Below, piece after piece: positions 57,104 through 64,000 of a stretch of DNA of 64,000 bases (the stretch's first letter is position 1; the number at the start of each line of letters is the position of its first letter). The stretch lies in the NCBI GenBank assembly GCA_019188255.1, contig JAETXT010000005.1:1922001-1986000 (forward strand), given 5' to 3'. The stretch comes from Verticillium longisporum. Taxonomy: Eukaryota; Ascomycota; Sordariomycetes; Glomerellales; Plectosphaerellaceae. Both the position numbers and the translations under genes were made by a program. The notes beneath the pieces are model-generated. The model was not told the DNA's origin. It ran no database searches and saw only the letters and a program-made list of their open reading frames with translations.

Positions 57104-59667
57104 ATGGTTAGCATACGGGCCCTCCTCGCCAGTACACTCAGTGTCGCCTCATTAATCCAAGATGCCGCTGGTTCGTAGTCTCTGTCGCTCACGGGCACTC
57201 GAGGCACATCAAACTGCTAACACTACTCTTCTTTGAATAGCACACTCTGCACAGCGGAATCCTCTGACGGCTATCCATCTCATCGACACCCCCTCCTTAA
57301 ACACGCCAACAAAACGATGCCAGTACCACTCCTCATTCGACCTGACCTTTAGTCTCCAAAATACCCAACAGCAAATACGCCTCGCCCTCGAGCCAAACCA
57401 CGACATCCTCCACGATGACATGCACGTCAACTACCTCGGCCCGGATGGCTCGCTACGGGAGTCACAGCGCATCAACCGCCATGATCACAAGGTCTTCCGC
57501 GGCGCCTCTTTCATTCGCCGCGATGGCCAATCTGAATGGACCAAGGTTGGATGGGCGCGGATAACCATGCATCGCGACGGCAAGGATCCTGTCTTCAGGG
57601 CGCCTTTCGAATCGACGGTGACCACCATCACATTATGACCGGCAAAAACTATCGACGCCTGAAGCACCCAGAAGATCCACTACCCGACACCGACGCAGAC
57701 CCAGATGAATACATGGTGGTGTGGAAGGACTCAGACGTCATGAGCTACTACTTTGACCCTCAGGACCTGAAGCGGGACACGGCAGGCCGATCGAGTTGTG
57801 AATCTCAGTCACTCACGTTCAATGCCAAATACGACCCCAACGCGTTTGAGGACGTTCGCATGCGGGCCGTTTCCCCTGCTTCACTATTCGGGCGACAGAT
57901 TGATTCCGGTCAGACGGGCAACAACGGCGCGGGCCAGAATCTTGTTGCCACCATCGGCTCGACTCAAGGCTGTCCGACCGTCCGCAAGATTGCCTTGGTT
58001 GGCATCGCCACGGACTGCACATATACCGCAGATTTCAACGACACACAGGCTGTTCGCCAGAATATTATCGACCTTGTCAACTCGGCTTCTGAAGTCTATG
58101 AAAGCAGCTTCAACATTTCGCTAGGTATTCAAAATCTCACAATCAGCGACCGCGACTGCCCCGGTTCTGCCAGCGATCTCGCTCCTTGGAATGTTGGATG
58201 CAACAGCAATCTTCGTATTAGCGATCGTCTCAACCTCTTCTCGGAGTGGCGCGGACGGTCTAATGATGCCAATGCCTTCTGGACTCTGCTGAGCACCTGC
58301 AACACCAACTCGGCTGTCGGCCTGGCCTGGCTCGGTCAGGTGTGTGTCCCAGGTTCGCAGACTACAGCTGGTAGTGACGGTTCCAACGAGACCGTTGCTG
58401 CCGCCAATGTTGTTGTCCGAACAGGTAGCGAGTGGCAAGTATTCGCCCACGAAGCCGGACACACCTTTGGTGCTGTCCACGACTGCGACGATCAACTTTG
58501 CGCCAGCAGTGAGAACCAGATGCAAAGATGCTGCCCTCTGAGCGCGAACACATGCAACGCCGCAGCCCGCTTCATCATGAACCCATCCACCGGCAACCAG
58601 ATCCAAAACTTTTCCCCTTGCTCCATCGGCAACGTCTGCTCCGCCTTGTATCGCAATGCCGTTCGATCGGAATGCTTGGCCAACAATCGAGACGTCCAGA
58701 CAATCACTGGAAGCCAATGTGGCAATGGCATTGTTGAGTCGGGGGAAGAGTGCGACTGCGGCGGCGCCGAGTCTTGTGGTAATAACCCGTGTTGCGACGC
58801 CGCGACCTGTCGCTTCACGACCAACTCGCAGTGTGATCCGGCGAACGAGGACTGTTGCACAGGCCAGTGTCGTTTCGCCTCTCAAGGCAGCATCTGTCGT
58901 GAGAGTACAGGCCTTTGCGATCCACAGGAAACGTGCCCTGGTGATTCCTCGGTCTGTCCCAGTGACTCCACAGGAGCGACGGTGACTCGTGTGGCGCTGA
59001 TGGTGACAACCTGCAATGCGCTTCGGGCCAATGCACGTCACGAGAGCAGCAATGTCAGGCTGCTGTCGGTTCCCGCGACACCAACAATCAGACGACATCG
59101 TGCGATAACGGCTGCATGCTCTCCTGTCGTTCACCCAACGTATTCCAGACACAGGAGTGCCGACTTTTGAACCAAAATTATCTTGACGGAACTCCTTGCG
59201 AGAGTGGCGGAACATGCCGCAATGGCGTGTGCCGGGACGCATCGTTTACCAACGACGTTCTGGCTTGGTTCCAGAGGCACAAGAATATTTTAATTCCTGT
59301 AGGAGCTTCGGTGGGTGGTCTTCTCGTCCTAGCAATCCTCTGGTGCTGTATATCGTCAGCATGCAAGAAGCGGAGGCACAGGAAGAACGCCTCCAAACTA
59401 CCCCCAACGCCTCCTCCTACGAGTACATGGAACAGCTACGGCGGGGCCTGGAATGCCTCCAACATCGCGCCAGTGCCCCCACCACAGCGGCAGCAACAGC
59501 AGTCGCCGCCGAGCCAGAGCTCAAACAACATGCCCCCCTATCCGGGTGAGGTACATACCGGCCCTCAAGGCCAAGGATACGCCGACATTTCGTACTCGGG
59601 CCAACAGCCATACCCGGGCCAGTGGCACCCGCAGAGGAGTCGGACGATGAGCATGAGATATGCGTAG
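57104..59667 (+). CDS. Membrane-anchored ADAM metalloprotease, two frame breaks
   Basis: Exons 57104..57170 and 57241..59667 join across a 70-bp intron. A signal peptide (MVSIRALLASTLSVASLIQD) precedes a pro-domain. The catalytic domain has the zinc motif HEAGHTFGAVHD (HExxHxxGxxH, then D) and the Met-turn region FIMNPSTG. A disintegrin domain (GEECDCGGAESC, CCDAATCRF, DCCTGQCRF) and a Cys-rich region follow. A transmembrane helix (ILIPVGASVGGLLVLAILWC) then precedes a Pro/Gln-rich cytoplasmic tail. The frame slips near 57595 and 58975, one base lost in each; restored length is about 831 residues. It fits fungal ADAM-B-type sheddases at the cell surface. Substrates are unknown. Confidence 0.92.
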
Positions 59668-60174
59668 AAAGGAGCCTTTACTCTACATGTTAGCATTTGC
59701 ATTGGGCGGCGTTTAGTTTTAGTGGCGTCATTTTCATTATTTTATTTTGTATTGCTCTTATTCTCGATATCGTCAAGGCGACGAATGGTCACAGCAAATA
59801 CACGGGAACAATTCTGGGAGCGACTCAACCAGGAGTGAGCATCAGCGAGATGCCCCACCGGATATCCATCATTTAGCAGCGGGCGGGCATATACAGAAGA
59901 TGTTGATAGAGTATACGGCGGATGAGTGGACGGGCCCTTTGGAGATAAGCAGTGCGGCACATAGGTTAGGGTCAGCTGGCTGGTCTCGTCTGGACACCGG
60001 CATGAATATGACGACGTCTGAGCATCTTACTCTGTGCTTCTGCATTTCTGGTGCTGTGATCCCGTTGCCGCTCCCCAACCCTCGCTAAGTGAGACTGTCT
60101 CTGACACTTGAGCCCCCACAAAAATCTTTGATGGCCTATTGTTCACCGCAAGTCACTCCCGAAGACTCGAATCA
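59668..60174. other. Short intergenic between convergent genes
   Basis: This is the 3' side of the ADAM gene and of the small unknown gene. No gene is seen. Confidence 0.5.
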
Positions 60175-60980
60175 TCAGCGACGCTTGTGGCCATGCGGCC
60201 TGCCGGGGCCAGAGCCGGAGCTCTTACGCTGAGTCGACTCCTGCGGCGGAACATGATCCTCTTCGAAGCCGCACAGGACGCGGGTGAAGAAAAGGCGCGT
60301 GCCCGGGATGCTCTGTGTCATGGTGTCAGTACAACCACCTACTTGATCAACGCAGTGGAAGCTTGGCCAAACATCACCGAAAAAATGCTCTACAGCGTGG
60401 AGAAGGAGGGAGCTGGCTGTAAAGGCCCATACAGTCTCAGACAGAACCCTTGGGGGAAACACGTAAAATCAAGGAGGCGAGACGGGACCAGCACAGGGCA
60501 GAGAGGGAGAAGGAAAAAAAAAAGAAAAAGGGTACGTACGTCCTCCCGACTCGAGGCATACCACATCAACATCTCCGGACTCTCCAGCACGTCCCTGGCC
60601 CATTCCCGCCTCCGGAACGCCTCGAACGTCTCCCCGCGCTGCCGCTCGCTTGCGCCGCCGCTGCCGGGGCCAGTACCGCCGATGAACCCCGTGTTCTCGT
60701 CGTCGTCGCCTTCCGAGTCAGAGTGTCGACGACCACCCGAACCGCCACGGCCGCCGCCCTGGCGGTGCTGAAAGTCGCCGCTGGGAAAGGGATCTTTGCT
60801 GGACGCGCCAAAGGGGTCCTTGCCCCGGGCCTGGCGGTCGCGCATCGTGGGCGTGAAGGACGGCGTCGGCGAGGGGCGGTGGCGGGGCTGGGGGGATGAT
60901 GTGTGGGCTGTTGATGCGTAGTAGGGAGGTGGGCGGGGGGTTGTGGACGGGGTGGAGGCGCCGTAGGGTGTTGACGACAT
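60175..60980 (-). CDS. Small uncharacterised fungal protein
   Basis: Exons complement(60175..60312, 60540..60980) total 192 codons. The donor GTACGT at 60539 and an ACACAG acceptor bound a 227-bp intron containing an A-rich tract on the plus strand. The N-terminal half is Pro/Ser/Thr-rich and disordered (MSSTPYGASTPSTTPRPPPY). A short conserved-looking helical core follows (FEAFRRREWARDVLESPEML), then MWYASSRED joined to SIPGTRLFFTRVLCGFEED, and a basic C-terminus. I have seen similar short proteins only as unnamed ascomycete proteins. Function is unknown. Confidence 0.65.
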
Positions 60981-62263
60981 TGTTTTTTTTTTCCGAGGAT
61001 GGCTGGCTTTGCGTCTATGGTGGTCTTTCTAGCCTGTGCCCTGCGCGCGTGCGTGATGTGACGGTTTGGTGTTGGCTGATGGAGTCGCGGCGGTGTGTAT
61101 GATGCCTTCGGGGAAAGAGGGCGACCAAGAGCCAGATGTGATATCGAACGGCGATGCGCCCCGGGAGGCGGCGATCTGTGACGAAGCTGACGGAATGAGG
61201 TGACAGTAACAATCGTCAAGTTGAATAGTGTACCTCATGGGCAGTACGAGGTTGTTTTGACCGTTGCGGAAGTTTGCTTGTTGATGCAGGAGCTCTCAGC
61301 TTCTGTAGACTGTTGACCGCCTCAAGCAGGAGGACGATGTTGCAGCGACAATGTACACAATCTAAATGCTTTGGACGAGTCAATGGACGGGCTTTCTTCT
61401 TGTGAAGGCGACTTGGTTGCTCCAGTCTGGATAATTAATTTCGACAATGAGTTTGTAGACGCATCGTCGAGGACAAAGGTGTTGTGCAGCGGCAATCTCA
61501 AGTGACGGGTGAGCACGATGATTGCGGGGTAACAGACCGGCTTTGTGATACGTCAATTCGTGCACAAACCGCTTCATGTCACCGACATGACCTGATAGTC
61601 ACTTTTCGGAACCCCTGATGCAAACGACCGGAGTCCAACAACAGCATCCTCGCAGATTTGACATCATCATGTCACATGACATCAACGAAAAATGTTTATA
61701 CAAATGTGATTGTTGCATCAGCAATCCTCCCAATGGTATACATGGCACGTCCAACACCCAATCCCCTTTCGCTACTGTACACAGCGCCTGCTCTCGAAAC
61801 GAGCCAAAAACATCGAGCTGTTCCTCCGTTTCCGTCCCCTGAGCCCCTTCAGCGCCTAAAGAAATGCACCCGCCGTATACTTGAATCCCGCGCATGCCTC
61901 GCTACAAAAGGAAAAAAAAATCAAAATCAAATGCAGCAGCATCTCTATCATGCGCCAGACTCTTGCCCTGCGCCGGCGGATATCTCACCATCGCTTTTTT
62001 TCTCCTTTCCAGAACTTCTTTTGAAAGTTTCCAGATCGTACTGTCCACCCCACAGAAGGGACAATAGCAGCACAAGCCGTTCAAGCTGCCTCGTCGTCGT
62101 GAATGTTATCGCTGCCTGAGCAATTCCTCTGGCGGCGGCGTTGTAGCAATGCTGATGCTCGGAAATAGTACTGCCAACGTAGTTCTGAGCCTAGATGGCC
62201 CTGGGCCTGGCTCGCCCTCGTTCGCGAAAATCATCCTGCGAAGGCGCGCAGTCGCCGTCTATG
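60981..62263. other. Intergenic, no supported gene
   Basis: This lies between two genes both reading leftward. It holds the promoter side of the small unknown gene. No domain-bearing frame is seen. Confidence 0.5.
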
Positions 62264-64000
62264 TTACCTTCGAAAGTTAATTACGGCAAGCTGTCCGAAT
62301 GTGTTAGTGATCTGACTCTCGATCCACAGACGACAAGCTTTTTTGCACTCACCCTACTGTTGGCTCCGTATGCGAGGCGTCGGCCATCGCAGTCCCAGCC
62401 AAGGCAGTGCTCATCCTCATCCTCCGACTCGGTAGTCGTTTTCGGGCTGAGCCAGCCGAGATGAGGTGTCCGGCTCCAGCTGGCTCGAGGGATCGCCGTG
62501 TCGCCAACCTTCCAGATCAAGATCCTGCCGGCGGTTGCGCCCGCAATGAATGCGCCGTCGGGTGTGAAGGCTAGCCTGACTATGGGCGAGTCCATCGTAA
62601 GGAAGCACTTGGCCTTCTGATCTGGTTTCCTCGCATTCCAAATGAGAATCGCACAGTCATCTCCGCCAGAGGCAATCAGTCGTTCATCGTCGGGCACATG
62701 CGCGTCCTTGGGCACTGGCTGCCATTGCAAGGCCGTGATGGCGCCCGAGTGCGCAGAGATAGCATGCCGCTCGCCAGCCTCGTTCCAAAGCTACTGCCTG
62801 TCAGGACGGAAAGGACGTCACACGTGCATGGGGGAGACTGCAAACTTACATCGAGCACGCCGCTGGCGCTTGCCGTAGCGGCGAGGTTGGACCTTGTGTC
62901 AAATTGCACTTGAGAGAAGTTATCGTCCGGTTGCGTCTCAATCTTCTTGTCCACGACAATAGCCGTATCGGTGCAGCGGAGCGAAACCAAGACTTGGCCT
63001 CCACATAACAGAATTGTCGCCTCACTGGTCCAAGCAGCGTCGAGCGGCCAGTTGTCGATGTCATGATCGGGCAAAAAGTACGTCAGGGTAGTCGAGGTCA
63101 GTGGTTGGAAAACGGAGATGAGCGCGCCGCCATTCTCAGGTGCGATGCCCAGTAGGGCCGTGTCGGTAGGATTCCATCGAAGCTTGATGACAGGTGATTC
63201 GGTCACATCAAACTTGCCGAGCTGCGAGCCATCGGTTCCCCGCACCTGCACCGACGTCTTGCCTTCATGATCAATCGCCACAGCAATGGCCGATCCGACA
63301 GAGTTCCAGGCGATTTGGCTGACTGTTGCGCTGCGCGGCGTTGCATTGTCGACGAGGCTGAGGAAGGGGCGGTTGACGCCGTTCACGTGATGGGAGTCGT
63401 GGGCGTCAAAGTCAGATTCGGAAGATGTGGCGGCACGCGAAACCGTCCAAACGCGGGCTAGCGCATCGGTTCCAGCAGCCGCCAAGACTGACGGGTCTTT
63501 GGGGCTCCACTCGCAGCTTAACAGGACGGGTGCATTTTCTCCAGCTGCAGCACGAGCCCGCATGGGTGACGACGAGGGCGACGCTGAGCTGGTGCCATTG
63601 GGAAGGTCGTCTGGCATCAGTCGCAAAAAGGTCGTCTCGGGTGCGAGTTCTTCGACCTTGTCGACCTGTGTGCCCTGTTCGGGACCGTCGGTGTGGGGGA
63701 TTGGTGAGTGTGTCTGTTCGCCTTCGAGGGGCGAGGGATAAGCGTGGTTGTTGTTGTGGTCGGCCGGGGTTGGCTGATGGTTGTGGTTGTCTAGCTCCAT
63801 GGGGTCTGTGGCTGCATCCACTCCGTTCTCGTACCCATTACTGACGAGTCGCGGGCGCTTTGCCGGCGAACCGTTCATTTGATGCTGGTGATGCGTGCGA
63901 TTATCGAGTTGGCGTTTTCGCGAGTTCTCGACCTCTTCCATGTGCGTCGCCGTCAGCATCGCCATCGGCATCTGCATCGCCATCGGCATGCACGGCGGCA
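62264..64000 (-). CDS. sif2: Sif2/TBL1-like WD40 protein, 5' end beyond right edge
   Basis: Exons complement(62264..62290, 62353..62790, 62850..64000) read leftward. The frame is open to the window edge, so the N-terminus (where a LisH domain would sit) is missing. A disordered His/Asn-rich stretch with a basic patch (SPAKRPRLVSNGYENG) precedes WD40 repeats: LLSCEWSPKDPSVLAAAGTD, ALARVWTV, VIKLRWNPTDTALLGIA, LIASGGDDCAILIWN, VRLAFTPDGAFIAGATAG, RILIWKVGD. The last exon is only nine codons including the stop (LAVINFRR). The layout fits Sif2/TBL1, a subunit of the Set3/SMRT-type histone deacetylase complex. No frame break is seen. Confidence 0.72.

Overview
The window is nuclear DNA of a filamentous ascomycete (Pezizomycotina, most likely Sordariomycetes; a hypocrealean relative is my best guess, not provable here). 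The signs are short introns (43-110 bp, with GTRNGT donors and CTRAC/CTAAC branch points), GC-rich coding regions, AT-rich transposon islands with RIP-like transition differences, and fungus-specific families (FunK1 kinase, DUF1996, DUF6594, MpaB-type oxygenase, Agd3-like deacetylase).

Layout. 1-5.0 kb is an AT-rich island: a partial DUF1996 gene, a decayed membrane-protein gene and two copies of a hAT-type MITE. 5.8-11.8 kb holds a FunK1 kinase, a Mutator-like element with about 138-bp inverted repeats, and a cytochrome P450 lacking a recognisable 5' end. 12.5-25.9 kb is gene-dense: MpaB-type oxygenase, calcipressin, mitochondrial Phe-tRNA synthetase, a short-chain dehydrogenase, the mitochondrial dicarboxylate carrier and RPB3. 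26.4-30 kb is a second accessory patch: a small unknown gene, a DUF6594 gene split by a third hAT MITE, and a fourth related MITE. 30-41 kb holds an Agd3-like secreted deacetylase, mitochondrial GrpE (MGE1) and a large uncharacterised coiled-coil protein. 41.5-47.7 kb is RFC1 / mitochondrial L16 / RFC5. 50.5-53.2 kb is acetyl-CoA synthetase, 57.1-59.7 kb a membrane-anchored ADAM protease, 60.2-61 kb a small unknown gene, and 62.2 kb to the right edge a Sif2/TBL1-like WD40 protein (partial).

Two overall observations stand out. First, a MITE family with perfect 8-bp target duplications has inserted into at least two reading frames; removing the element and one duplication rejoins the frame. Second, about 20 single-base frame breaks occur across both housekeeping and accessory genes. 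Most look like a lost base in a G or C run, which points to sequencing or assembly error rather than biology. Genes affected this way are annotated as functional CDS with a break. All family assignments come from pattern recognition; no database search was run.
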